A stretch of 64,000 nt of DNA from Paenimyroides aestuarii (GTDB lineage: Bacteria > Bacteroidota > Bacteroidia > Flavobacteriales > Flavobacteriaceae), in contig NZ_CP102382.1 of the NCBI RefSeq assembly GCF_024628805.1, positions 1,116,001-1,180,000 on the forward strand. Direction: 5' to 3'. Shown here piece after piece: positions 44,838 to 53,283 of this stretch. The translations under genes and the position numbers were made by a program. A model generated the notes under the pieces. That model did no database searches and was not told the origin of the DNA. It saw only the letters and a program-made list of their open reading frames with translations. Numbering within the stretch: the first letter of the stretch is position 1; each line of letters opens with the position of its first letter.

Positions 44838-45419
44838 ATGAAAGTAGGTTTGTATTTCGGCACATTCAACCCTATCCACGTGGGGCATTTAATCATTGCC
44901 AATCATCTGGCCGAAAACAGCGATTTAGATCAGGTGTGGATGGTTGTAACACCGCACAATCCATTAAAGAAAAAAGCCGGATTATTGCCTGATTATCATC
45001 GTTTGCAAATGGTGCATTTGGCTACGGAAGGATACGATAAAATAGTTCCAAGCGATATAGAATTTAAGCTGCCACAGCCTAATTACACCGTAAACACGCT
45101 GGCACATTTGCATGAAAAATTTCCCAACCATGTTTTTTCATTGATAATGGGTGAGGATAATTTAAAGTCGCTTAAAAAATGGAAAAATTTTGAATTGATT
45201 TTAAACGATTATGAGTTGTATGTATATCCAAGAATTTCAGCTGATAAGGTGCCCGATGAATGGATGAATTTGGAGAATATCCACAAAATAGATGCTCCTA
45301 TAATCGAGTTGTCGTCCACATTTATTCGTCAAAGCATCAAAGAACAAAAAAATATCAAACCAATGATTGATCACAAAGTTTGGGAATATATTGACCACAA
45401 TTTATTTTACAAGAAATAA
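44838..45419 (+). CDS. nadD: Nicotinate-nucleotide adenylyltransferase
   Basis: A 193-residue nucleotidyl transferase of NAD synthesis. Motif GTFNPIHVGH (8-17) supplies the two His of the (H/T)xGH site and the C-terminal SSTFIRQSI is the ISSTxIR motif. It starts 3 bp after gmk and is followed by a terminator. Confidence 0.92.
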   Translation: MKVGLYFGTFNPIHVGHLIIANHLAENSDLDQVWMVVTPHNPLKKKAGLLPDYHRLQMVHLATEGYDKIVPSDIEFKLPQPNYTVNTLAHLHEKFPNHVFSLIMGEDNLKSLKKWKNFELILNDYELYVYPRISADKVPDEWMNLENIHKIDAPIIELSSTFIRQSIKEQKNIKPMIDHKVWEYIDHNLFYKK

Positions 45420-45445
45420 TTAAAAAGTGTATCTTTAAAAAGATA

Positions 45446-45478
45446 AAAAAGCGACTATCAAACCCGACGTCGCTTTTT
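45446..45478 (+). terminator. Terminator after nadD
   Basis: AAAAAGCGAC (45446-45455) and GTCGCTTTTT (45469-45478), perfect 10-bp arms. Confidence 0.8.
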
Positions 45479-45597
45479 AAGTTTATTAAAATCAAATTAA
45501 AAATCAATAGTAAAACGCAGAAAAACGTTCTATTATTGTATCCAACCAAAAAAAATACTTAACAAAATATTAAATAAACAAAAAGGGCAAAAAAGGT

Positions 45598-45605
45598 TAT
45601 TTTTG
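45598..45605 (+). promoter_or_regulatory. -7 promoter element of gpsA
   Basis: TATTTTTG, exact TAnnTTTG, 18 bp before the ATG at 45624. Confidence 0.5.
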
Positions 45606-45623
45606 CAAATCAAACAAATAGAA

Positions 45624-46619
45624 ATGATTAACGATCCTAAGTTTGCAGTAATTGGTGGCGGAAGCTGGGCAACAGCCATTGCTAAAATGTTATGTCATAA
45701 CCTAAGCGAAATTGCTTGGTATATGCGCAATGAAGCTGCAATTGAAGAACTAAAAGTTAATAAGCACAATCCTAATTATCTAAGTTCGGTTGAATTTGAT
45801 ACCGACCAATTAATTTTAACAACCGATATCAACGAAGCAATTAATTATGCAGATTATATTGTTTTCGCAATTCCGTCGGCTTTTTTGGGCAGCGAGTTGG
45901 AAAAATTAACCGTTTCTTTAGAAGGTAAAATCATTGTATCTGCCATTAAAGGAATCATTCCCGAAACCGGCTTAATTGTTGGTCAGCATTTTATGGAAAC
46001 CTACAATATTCCTATCGAAAACATTGCGGTTTTAGCAGGTCCATGTCACGCAGAAGAAGTGGCTTTAGAGCGTTTATCTTACCTTACCATTGCTGGAGGC
46101 GATTTGCAAAAGGCCGAAGTGATAGCCAAAAGTTTGCGCAGCCACTACATTAAAGCCAAAACCACAGACGATGTAATGGGAACCGAATATGCAGCTATGC
46201 TTAAAAACATATACGCAATTGCGGCAGGTATGGCACACGGCTTGGGTTATGGCGATAATTTTCAAGCATTGTTGATGAGCAACGCCATTCGCGAAATGAA
46301 AAAATTCATTAAAAAAGTTCATAAATTAAAACGCAACATAAACGATTCTGCTTATTTGGGGGATTTATTGGTAACTGGATATTCGCTTTTTTCACGAAAC
46401 CGTATGTTTGGGAACATGATTGGAAAAGGATATACCGTAATTTCCACAAAAATGGAAATGAATATGGTTGCCGAAGGATATTATGCTACAAAAAGTGCCT
46501 ATTTAATGAACGCAGAACTAAAGGCAAAAACACCAATTATTGATGCCGTTTATGAAGTGTTATACAACAATAAAGAACCCAAAAAAGTGTTTAAAAAGCT
46601 GACCGATAAATTAGATTAA
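45624..46619 (+). CDS. gpsA: Glycerol-3-phosphate dehydrogenase [NAD(P)+]
   Basis: A 331-residue enzyme that makes sn-glycerol-3-phosphate for phospholipids. Dinucleotide site VIGGGSWATAIA (about 9-20), VLAGPCHAEEVAL and the catalytic-lysine segment AAMLKNIYAIAAGMAHG are present. The ATG at 45624 is used; a TTG at 45603 lies within the promoter. Followed 6 bp later by a TerC-family gene. Confidence 0.92.
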   Translation: MINDPKFAVIGGGSWATAIAKMLCHNLSEIAWYMRNEAAIEELKVNKHNPNYLSSVEFDTDQLILTTDINEAINYADYIVFAIPSAFLGSELEKLTVSLEGKIIVSAIKGIIPETGLIVGQHFMETYNIPIENIAVLAGPCHAEEVALERLSYLTIAGGDLQKAEVIAKSLRSHYIKAKTTDDVMGTEYAAMLKNIYAIAAGMAHGLGYGDNFQALLMSNAIREMKKFIKKVHKLKRNINDSAYLGDLLVTGYSLFSRNRMFGNMIGKGYTVISTKMEMNMVAEGYYATKSAYLMNAELKAKTPIIDAVYEVLYNNKEPKKVFKKLTDKLD

Positions 46620-46625
46620 TACTCT

Positions 46626-47663
46626 ATGAAAAATATTCCAGAAGATCATTTAATAAACCATCCGTGGTTAATAGGCGGTTTTGCAATTGCTGTGGTAATT
46701 ATGCTTTTGCTAGACTTAGGTGTTTTCAACAAAAAAAGTCATACCATTTCCAACAAAGAAGCCCTTTCATGGACCATTGTTTGGATAGCTCTTTCCATGG
46801 TTTTTAGCGGCGTTGTTTATTGGGTGTTAGACAAACCTTATGGCATCACCGATAATTTTGCCAAATACCAAGCAGCATATTGGATTGAAAAAGCACTTTC
46901 GGTAGATAACTTGTTTGTGTTTATCTTAGTTTTCAAATTCTTTAAGATACCCAAAGATTATCAACATAAAGTGCTATTTTGGGGCATTTTAGGCGCTTTG
47001 TTTTTTAGAGCCATATTTATTTTTGCAGGAGTTGAATTGATAAAATTAACCTATGTAACCTTACCATTTTTAGGAATAGATCCCGAAACGGGTGAACCGC
47101 GCCAGTTAAACGTGATCTTATTCGTTTTTGGTATTTTCTTGATTATTGCAGGTATCAAATCATGGGCTTCAGATGATCATGATGGCGAGGAAGAAGGAGC
47201 AGATATGTCAAGAAACATCGGTGTGCGTATTGTGCACAAGTTTTTTAAAGTAACAAAAGATTTTCACGGCGATAAATTTTTTACGGTAGAAAATGGCATA
47301 AAAATGGTTACGCCACTGTTTGTAGCTTTAGCTGTAATAGAAATCACCGATTTGGTATTTGCAGTAGATAGCATTCCTGCTATTTTTGCCATCGCCCCAG
47401 ACGATCCATTTATACTTTATACATCGAACATTTTTGCAATTTTAGGATTGCGTTCTATGTATTTCCTATTAGCCAATTCCATGGATATGTTTTCTAAACT
47501 GCATTATGGTTTGGCAATTATTTTGGCATTCATCGGAGTAAAAATGATTATTATGCCTTATTATCATTTCGATTCCTCTGTATCGTTAACCATCATTGGT
47601 TCGGTATTGGCTATCTCGGTTATATGGTCTTTAATATCAAACAGAAAACAGAAAGAAGCATAA
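46626..47663 (+). CDS. TerC/Alx-family membrane protein
   Basis: A 345-residue integral membrane protein with nine hydrophobic helices and both family motifs: SVDNLFVFILVFKFF and ITDLVFAVDSIPAIFA, whose acidic residues likely bind cation. Alx/TerC/MntX relatives export manganese or support membrane protein metalation. No yybP-ykoY riboswitch precedes it; it follows gpsA by 6 bp. Confidence 0.85.
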   Translation: MKNIPEDHLINHPWLIGGFAIAVVIMLLLDLGVFNKKSHTISNKEALSWTIVWIALSMVFSGVVYWVLDKPYGITDNFAKYQAAYWIEKALSVDNLFVFILVFKFFKIPKDYQHKVLFWGILGALFFRAIFIFAGVELIKLTYVTLPFLGIDPETGEPRQLNVILFVFGIFLIIAGIKSWASDDHDGEEEGADMSRNIGVRIVHKFFKVTKDFHGDKFFTVENGIKMVTPLFVALAVIEITDLVFAVDSIPAIFAIAPDDPFILYTSNIFAILGLRSMYFLLANSMDMFSKLHYGLAIILAFIGVKMIIMPYYHFDSSVSLTIIGSVLAISVIWSLISNRKQKEA

Positions 47664-47669
47664 AGGAAC

Positions 47670-47698
47670 GCCCGATTTTTAAAAATCTGGCTTTTTTT
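47670..47698 (+). terminator. Terminator after terC
   Basis: GCCCGATTTTT (47670-47680) and AAAAATCTGGC (47681-47691), one mismatch, with T7 after it. Confidence 0.75.
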
Positions 47699-48104
47699 AC
47701 TTCAACAAAACCCCTCGTAAATCTGTTCCGGGAATGTCGCTTAAAGCTTTATCGTTTATGGTGTTGGTTTTAAAAACAAACGTTTTATCAAACATTTTAT
47801 CGTCTAAGAAATAGGTTACGGCAAACTCGTTGTTTAACTGCAGCACATTGTTTTCTAGTAATTCAATTTTAACTAAAGTGTGGGGGGCAACTTCTTTAAA
47901 AGCATGACGAAACGTTCCGGTTTTTCGCAGCTCATTGTTTATAGTGCCATACGCACGCGACACAGCTAAAACCATTTCTAACGTTTTGTTGGTATTGTTT
48001 ACCAGATAAACATACCAACTTTTTTCTTGAAAATCTTCGTTCCATTCGGGTATAGCAGCCAAAAAAACATTTTCGGATTTAGGAAAATCAATATCTTTTT
48101 TCAT
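47697..48104 (-). CDS. Conserved flavobacterial hypothetical protein
   Basis: A 135-residue soluble protein starting MKKDIDFPKSENVFLAAIPEWNE. Relatives in Flavobacteriia have been called phenylalanyl-tRNA synthetase alpha chain in some annotations, but it has no synthetase motif and is far too short. No domain recognised. Confidence 0.65.
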   Translation of the reverse strand: MKKDIDFPKSENVFLAAIPEWNEDFQEKSWYVYLVNNTNKTLEMVLAVSRAYGTINNELRKTGTFRHAFKEVAPHTLVKIELLENNVLQLNNEFAVTYFLDDKMFDKTFVFKTNTINDKALSDIPGTDLRGVLLK

Positions 48105-48122
48105 TTTGTAAAATTAAAAGTA

Positions 48123-48130
48123 CAAAGGTA
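48123..48130 (-). promoter_or_regulatory. -7 promoter element of the hypothetical gene
   Basis: On the minus strand TACCTTTG, exact TAnnTTTG, 18 bp before the ATG at 48104. Confidence 0.5.
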
Positions 48131-48185
48131 AACGAAATCTTTTGAAACCGAATAAGGGATATTATTTTAAAAAGATTTGTCAAAA

Positions 48186-48217
48186 TTTGTTGAATGTATT
48201 TTTAATTAATATATTTG
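48186..48217 (+). promoter_or_regulatory. Full promoter with no gene behind it
   Basis: TTTG (48186-48189), a 20-bp spacer, and exact -7 element TATATTTG (48210-48217). Start of transcription would be near 48224. What follows is a short non-coding cassette. Confidence 0.55.
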
Positions 48218-48223
48218 ATAGAA

Positions 48224-48331
48224 TTTTTTCATAAAATTTAGCAATAAATTGGTTTTTGGTTAGATTAAAGTCATTAGCAAAAAATTTGCTATGAAGAAGA
48301 ATCGCCCCTTCAAATGGGGCGATTTTTTTTA
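48224..48331 (+). ncRNA. Candidate small RNA
   Basis: About 108 bases between a well-formed promoter and a strong terminator, without a credible ORF. It contains a hairpin TAGCAAA (48275-48281) / TTTGCTA (48285-48291) and ends in a terminator with GC-rich 9-bp arms, AATCGCCCC (48300-48308) / GGGGCGATT (48316-48324), and eight T. The flanking genes end or begin elsewhere: terC has its own terminator, the hypothetical gene points left, and sprE starts 156 bp further on. No match to a known RNA family is claimed. Confidence 0.5.
48300..48331 (+). terminator. Orphan terminator ending the candidate small RNA
   Basis: AATCGCCCC (48300-48308), 7-base loop, GGGGCGATT (48316-48324) followed by a T run. 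No protein gene on the plus strand ends upstream within 600 bp except terC, which has its own terminator. Confidence 0.8.
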
Positions 48332-48486
48332 AATTTTCATTATTGCGAAAAATATATTCTGTTTTTAGTATTTTTACACATTAAATTACAGAACATTAAG
48401 TTTAATTTCTATATAAATAACAACAAAATTCAGTTTGTTTATACGAAAAGCTGTGTTTTTATAGTTATTGTAAAAAAATCGATCCA

Positions 48487-51048
48487 TTGAAAAGTATTTT
48501 CTTTAAATATGTACCTGTTTTGCTGCTTATTTTGGTAGCCATTGCGTGTTCTACCGAAAAAGCAGGTTTTGCAAATAAGCGCTTTCATGCCACCACCACC
48601 AAATATAATGTATTGTATAACGGAACGGTTGCATATGACCGCGGAGTTATGGAACTGAAAAAGAAATATGTAGATGATTTTTCAAATATCATAACCGTAG
48701 AACCTGCTCAGAAAGATGAAAAAGCATTAATTATTACAGGTGCGGCAGAAAAAAATCCGCATTTTCAACGCGCAGAAGACAAAGCCGTAAAAGCAGCACA
48801 AAAACACGCTATAAATGTGGCGGGCAAAGAACACAATCCACAGATGGATGAGGTGTATATGCTTTTGGGAAAAGCACGATACCAAGATTTACGCTTTGTG
48901 CCTGCAGTGGAAGCTTTTAATTACATCATCTTAAAATATCCGGATAGTGATTTGTTTTACGATGCATTGGTTTGGAAAGAAAAAACCAATTTAAAATTGG
49001 AATACTACGGTTTGGCAATCGAAAATTTAAAAAAGATTTTCCGCGACAGCGAAGAAGCACTCAGTAAGCAAACCAAAGCAGATGCCTATGCCACCTTAGC
49101 CCAAGGATACATGCATTTAGAACACTTAGATTCTGCTAAAATTCCTTTACAAAAAGCCATTGAACTAACTAATGACACCGATGAAAAAGCGCGATATACT
49201 TATATATTAGGGCAATTGAACAGCAAAACCGGTCAAAAAACAGATGCTGTTAAAAACTTTCAGGATGTAATTGATTACAACCGAAGAATTTCGCGTGCAT
49301 TGGTAATAAACGCTCATGCAGAGAAGTTTGCCAACCAAGATATTGCTACTATTGATACCACTGCTTTTGTTCGTCAATATTTATCTCTATTAAACGATCG
49401 GGAAAATAGGGCGTATGCCGATATTATTTTTCATCAATTAGGAGTGATGCATGAAGCCTTTGACAAAAGCGACCGTGCAATAAAAGACTATAACATGTCT
49501 TTGAAAGTAAACAAAAACAATGAATACGTTAAAGTGGCCAACTACAATAAACTGGCAAATATCTACTATCAAAAAAAGCAGTTCGAAACCGCCGGTATGT
49601 ATTATGATTCCACAATGGTTTATATGAATCCCATGTCGCGCGAATATGTACAAGTAAAACGCAAAAGAAACAATTTGGTTGATATTGTTCGATATGAAAA
49701 AATCGCAAGAACAAACGATAGTATCTTGAATTTGGTTGGAAAAGATGATGCACAACGCCGCCAAGAAATCGAAAAATTAATCGAAAAACTAAAAGCCGAT
49801 GATGCCAAAGCCCAGCAAGTGGCTTCGCAAAACACCCCGCAAACACCTGGAATGGCTCCAAGCACCGGAACTGCATCAAACTTTTATTTCTATAATACCA
49901 ATACCGTGCAGCAAGGAAAAAGCAATTTTACCCAAAAATGGGGCAACCGTGCTTTGACCGATAATTGGCGCTGGTCGTCTGTGGCATCGAGTAGTGGACC
50001 TAGTGTGGTATCAACCAATCAGCAAACACAGCAACCCAACCAAAACGGAGCAACACCCGATGAGGAAAGTGCGTTTGATCCTGCGGTGGCTCGATACAAC
50101 GTTGATTTCTATCTAAAACAAATTCCAACCGATCAAAAAGAATTAAGCAGCCTTAAAACCGAACGCGACAATGCCTATTATCAATTAGGACTCTTGTACA
50201 GCGACCGATTAGAAGAATATGAAGTGGCAGCGGGTAAATTAGAACACTTGCTTTCTATAAATCCGGAAGTAGGTTTAATTGAGCCAGCAAAATATCATTT
50301 ATATAAAATTTATTTAAAAATTGATCCTGCAAAAGCACAGGCAATGCTGGAAGATTTAAAAACCAATCATCCAAATTCCCGTTACACCCAAGTGGCATTG
50401 AACCCTAATGCAGTAATTACTGCCGATGGATCGCCGGTAGAAGAATACAATAAAATTTACCGACTATATGCCAATGGTGCTTATTATGAAACCTTGCAAG
50501 AACTAGATGCGAAAATTCCGGCAGTGATTGGCGATAACATTGTTAGTAAATATGAATTGCTAAAAGCAATGACCATTGGTAAATTGCGCGGATTAAGCAA
50601 CTACCGCGATGCATTAGAATTTGTGGCTTTAACATATCCAACCACAAAAGAAGGAAAAGAAGCAGAACGCATTATTGCAAAAGATCTTCCAAAATTACAA
50701 GGATTGCAGTTTAAACGCGATTTGTCTAAAAACATAAAAATGATTTATACCGCCACGTATCCGCTCACCGAAGAAGGGAAAGCGTTGAAAGATAAATTGG
50801 AAAAATATGCCAATGACCGCCGCCATACCGGTTTGGTTTTTAGTGCCGATATGTATAACGACAACACTATTTTCTTTGTACTGCACGGCGTGAAATCTGG
50901 AAATATTGCCAAATCGGCACAAATGTATTTGGAATTAGAATCGGATTATGGCATCAAACAAAATCCTGTTTTGATAAGTACCGATGATTATGGCGTGGTG
51001 CTTATCAAGAAAAATTGGGAAGAATATATTAAAGATGCAGGAAAATAA
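48487..51048 (+). CDS. sprE: SprE/PorW, T9SS TPR lipoprotein
   Basis: An 853-residue outer-membrane-type lipoprotein: signal sequence ending VAIACS, then many tetratricopeptide repeats (about 100-360 and 545-640; e.g. AVEAFNYIILKYPDSDLFYDAL, ADAYATLAQGYMHLEHLDSA), and a conserved C-terminal part. This fits SprE of Flavobacterium (PorW in Porphyromonas), needed for gliding and T9SS function, linking the trans-envelope motor to the outer-membrane complex. The start is a TTG at 48487; no ATG precedes the signal peptide. It lies 6 bp upstream of atpZ. A Gln/Asn/Thr-rich linker (about 445-530) separates the two TPR parts. Confidence 0.78.
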   Translation: MKSIFFKYVPVLLLILVAIACSTEKAGFANKRFHATTTKYNVLYNGTVAYDRGVMELKKKYVDDFSNIITVEPAQKDEKALIITGAAEKNPHFQRAEDKAVKAAQKHAINVAGKEHNPQMDEVYMLLGKARYQDLRFVPAVEAFNYIILKYPDSDLFYDALVWKEKTNLKLEYYGLAIENLKKIFRDSEEALSKQTKADAYATLAQGYMHLEHLDSAKIPLQKAIELTNDTDEKARYTYILGQLNSKTGQKTDAVKNFQDVIDYNRRISRALVINAHAEKFANQDIATIDTTAFVRQYLSLLNDRENRAYADIIFHQLGVMHEAFDKSDRAIKDYNMSLKVNKNNEYVKVANYNKLANIYYQKKQFETAGMYYDSTMVYMNPMSREYVQVKRKRNNLVDIVRYEKIARTNDSILNLVGKDDAQRRQEIEKLIEKLKADDAKAQQVASQNTPQTPGMAPSTGTASNFYFYNTNTVQQGKSNFTQKWGNRALTDNWRWSSVASSSGPSVVSTNQQTQQPNQNGATPDEESAFDPAVARYNVDFYLKQIPTDQKELSSLKTERDNAYYQLGLLYSDRLEEYEVAAGKLEHLLSINPEVGLIEPAKYHLYKIYLKIDPAKAQAMLEDLKTNHPNSRYTQVALNPNAVITADGSPVEEYNKIYRLYANGAYYETLQELDAKIPAVIGDNIVSKYELLKAMTIGKLRGLSNYRDALEFVALTYPTTKEGKEAERIIAKDLPKLQGLQFKRDLSKNIKMIYTATYPLTEEGKALKDKLEKYANDRRHTGLVFSADMYNDNTIFFVLHGVKSGNIAKSAQMYLELESDYGIKQNPVLISTDDYGVVLIKKNWEEYIKDAGK

Positions 51049-51054
51049 CACCAA

Positions 51055-51273
51055 ATGAAGAAACCAAGTGTAGCGAGTAAATGGATGGTTTTTACAACGA
51101 TACCCTTTCAAATGGGTGCAACCATTTATGTGTTTTACAGAATTGGGGATTGGTTAGATAAAAAGTACTTAATATATAACGATTGGGGAACAAAAAGTGT
51201 AACTTTGCTCGGAATTTTTCTGGCAATGTATCAAGTGATTCGTCAGGTTAACAAATTAAATAAAAATGGGTAA
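51055..51273 (+). CDS. atpZ: AtpZ/AtpI-family ATP synthase assembly protein
   Basis: A 72-residue protein with two hydrophobic helices (KWMVFTTIPFQMGATIYVFYRIGDWLD; TKSVTLLGIFLAMYQVIRQV), the AtpZ/AtpI pattern. These small proteins aid assembly of the c ring or Mg/Ca uptake. Position at the head of the ATP synthase operon supports it. Overlaps the next gene by 8 bp. Confidence 0.75.
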   Translation: MKKPSVASKWMVFTTIPFQMGATIYVFYRIGDWLDKKYLIYNDWGTKSVTLLGIFLAMYQVIRQVNKLNKNG

Positions 51274-51676
51274 AGCATTTCCGTATCTTGGCCAGCTTTT
51301 AGTTTTGGCATTAATCGCCTTGGGTCTTCATTTTTTAATAAATTCCATTTCAAAAGATTTACCTTTTTGGGATACCGCCCACATGCACCTTTGGCAAATA
51401 TACGCGTTGCAATTTTTGCTTTCAGCAATCATTGTTTTGGGTGTAGTTGGTATAGGGAATGCAATGCCAAACAATTTGGGCTTTGTTTTTTTAGGATTTT
51501 TAACCCTGAAAATTTTAGTGAACTATTTAGTGTTGAATCCGGCGTTGCAATCGGGCGATACTTCTAACTTTTTTAAATACAATTATTTAGCTGTATTTTT
51601 TCTGTTTGTATTCTTTGATGTATATGTAACATATCGCGTTTTAAATCAAATTTATCCGTCGAAAAATAATAAATAA
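51266..51676 (+). CDS. Four-helix membrane protein of the atp operon
   Basis: A 136-residue hydrophobic protein with four helices, overlapping atpZ by 8 bp and lying 86 bp before atpB. Many Flavobacteriia have such a gene here; family assignment is uncertain (a DUF6168-type protein is possible). By place it may be an AtpI-like assembly factor. Confidence 0.6.
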   Translation: MGKAFPYLGQLLVLALIALGLHFLINSISKDLPFWDTAHMHLWQIYALQFLLSAIIVLGVVGIGNAMPNNLGFVFLGFLTLKILVNYLVLNPALQSGDTSNFFKYNYLAVFFLFVFFDVYVTYRVLNQIYPSKNNK

Positions 51677-51717
51677 AAAAAAGTTGAAATACTTCTGTGC
51701 CGAAAAGATAATTATTG

Positions 51718-51725
51718 TATTTTTG
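51718..51725 (+). promoter_or_regulatory. -7 promoter element of atpB
   Basis: TATTTTTG, exact TAnnTTTG, 37 bp before the ATG at 51763. Suggests that atpBEFHAG can be transcribed apart from sprE-atpZ. Confidence 0.5.
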
Positions 51726-51762
51726 CACAAAATTTTTGAAACATAAAAAATTTAATTCCGGT

Positions 51763-52938
51763 ATGGTGACTCTTAAAAAATCACTTCATTTACTAACAGC
51801 TGCTTTATTTGCTTTGATGCCATTGGTTTCAAATGCCGAAAAACCAGTGTTTACTACAAACGATTCTTTGCACGCTGCTGCTACAGAAACGTCGCATGCA
51901 ACGCATGATGCTCATGATACCCATGATACACATGCTGCGGTGGATCCAAGTTCCAAAGAATTTGTAAAAGCCTATACAGCGCATCACTTAATGGATGATC
52001 ATTATTATTCATTTTTTGGAAATGCAGAAGCGCACAAACATTATGGTTTTGGGTTGCCTGTTATCTTAATTGATAATGGTTTGAAAGTTTTTATGTCAAC
52101 CGAAGATTTTGTTTACAAAGGTGCAGTTGTAGAAAACGGCGGGCAACATTATAAATACCACCACGGTAAAATTTATAAAACAGATGCTTCAGGTGATTTA
52201 AAATTAGATGCACACGACCATCCAACAGTAGAAAAACCATTCGATATTTCTATCACTAAAAACGTTGTAGGTTTGTTATTAGCTACCGTATTATTGTTTT
52301 TAGGATTTACCGCATTAGCAAAAACATACAAATCATCACCAAACAATTTGCCAAAAGGATTTGCACGTGTGCTAGAACCATTGGTAATTTATGTGCGCGA
52401 TGAAATGGCTCGCCCTAATATTGGCGACAAAAAATACAAAAAATACATGCCGTATTTATTATCGGTTTTCTTTTTAATCTTCTTGTTGAACTTATTGGGA
52501 TTAACACCGCTAGGGTTAAACGTTACAGGAAACATTTCTATCACCGTATGTTTGGCATTGTTTACATTCTTATATGTAAACCTTAGTGGAAATGCAGATT
52601 ATTGGAAACACATTTTCTGGATGCCAGGTGTGCCGTGGCCAATGAAAATTATTTTAGCACCAATTGAGGTGTTAGGTATGTTCACAAAACCATTCTCGTT
52701 ATTGATTCGTTTGTTTGCAAATATCACAGCAGGTCACTCAGTAGTAATGGGGTTAATTGCAGTGGCGTTTGTAATGAAACAAACTTTAACAACGCCGGGA
52801 GCAGTAGGTGTATCGTTCTTGTTAACTACATTTTTAACAGTGTTAGAAATAATGGTAGCATTCTTACAAGCGTTTATCTTTACCATGCTATCGTCATTGT
52901 TCATTGGTTCGGCTGTAGAAGAACACGATCATCATTAA
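51763..52938 (+). CDS. atpB: F0F1 ATP synthase subunit a, with His-rich periplasmic extension
   Basis: A 391-residue proton channel subunit. The C-terminal 210 residues are a normal subunit a with five helices and the essential Arg in LLIRLFANITAGHSVV. The N-terminal 170 residues are extra: a signal peptide (LMPLVSNAE), a short His/Asp/Thr-rich tract coded by near-tandem CATGATACN units (51900-51935), and a periplasmic region with many His. The ATG at 51763 gives the signal peptide directly; the upstream frame is discarded. Confidence 0.9.
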   Translation: MVTLKKSLHLLTAALFALMPLVSNAEKPVFTTNDSLHAAATETSHATHDAHDTHDTHAAVDPSSKEFVKAYTAHHLMDDHYYSFFGNAEAHKHYGFGLPVILIDNGLKVFMSTEDFVYKGAVVENGGQHYKYHHGKIYKTDASGDLKLDAHDHPTVEKPFDISITKNVVGLLLATVLLFLGFTALAKTYKSSPNNLPKGFARVLEPLVIYVRDEMARPNIGDKKYKKYMPYLLSVFFLIFLLNLLGLTPLGLNVTGNISITVCLALFTFLYVNLSGNADYWKHIFWMPGVPWPMKIILAPIEVLGMFTKPFSLLIRLFANITAGHSVVMGLIAVAFVMKQTLTTPGAVGVSFLLTTFLTVLEIMVAFLQAFIFTMLSSLFIGSAVEEHDHH

Positions 52939-52994
52939 TAGAAAGATATTAAAGAGTATTAAAATTTTGTTTAATTATATATAAATCATTTATC

Positions 52995-53189
52995 ATGACA
53001 ATTCCAAATTTAGTAGGTGCTGGTTTAATCGTTATCGGAGGAGGTATCGGTTTAGGTAAAATTGGTGGTTCTGCAATGGACGCAATCGCTCGTCAGCCAG
53101 AAGCTGCTGGGAAAATCCAAACTGCAATGATCATCATCGGAGCGTTATTAGAAGGTTTAGCATTCGGTGCTTTAATCTTAGGAGCTTAA
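52995..53189 (+). CDS. atpE: F0F1 ATP synthase subunit c
   Basis: A 64-residue two-helix hairpin that forms the rotor ring. The loop is RQPE (33-36) and the ion-carrying acid is Glu 53 in ALLEGLAFG. There is no Ser/Thr after this Glu, so proton rather than sodium coupling is expected (inference). Confidence 0.92.
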   Translation: MTIPNLVGAGLIVIGGGIGLGKIGGSAMDAIARQPEAAGKIQTAMIIIGALLEGLAFGALILGA

Positions 53190-53196
53190 TTAAAAA

Positions 53197-53233
53197 AAAC
53201 AATATCTGTAACGGTTGGTTGCAGATATTGTTT
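53197..53233 (+). promoter_or_regulatory. Hairpin between atpE and atpF
   Basis: AAACAATATCTG (53197-53208) and CAGATATTGTTT (53222-53233), perfect 12-bp arms with a 13-base loop, 7 bp after the atpE stop. No long T run follows, so it is more likely an mRNA stabiliser or attenuator that lets subunit c outnumber the others than a full terminator. Confidence 0.6.
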
Positions 53234-53283
53234 AATTAAACAAAAAATTACAGTAAAAAATTAAAAGTTACATTTAAGATATA

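Noticed and set aside
46600..46626. A yybP-ykoY manganese riboswitch before the TerC-family gene
   Set aside because: Only 6 bp separate it from gpsA; there is no room for an aptamer.
47697..48104. Annotation as phenylalanyl-tRNA synthetase alpha subunit
   Set aside because: At 135 residues with no class II motif it cannot be a synthetase; such names for this family look like a propagated error.
48291..48332. 13-codon frame MKKNRPFKWGDFF overlapping the orphan terminator
   Set aside because: It runs through the terminator stem and into the T run, so it is most likely chance; the region is better explained as a non-coding RNA.
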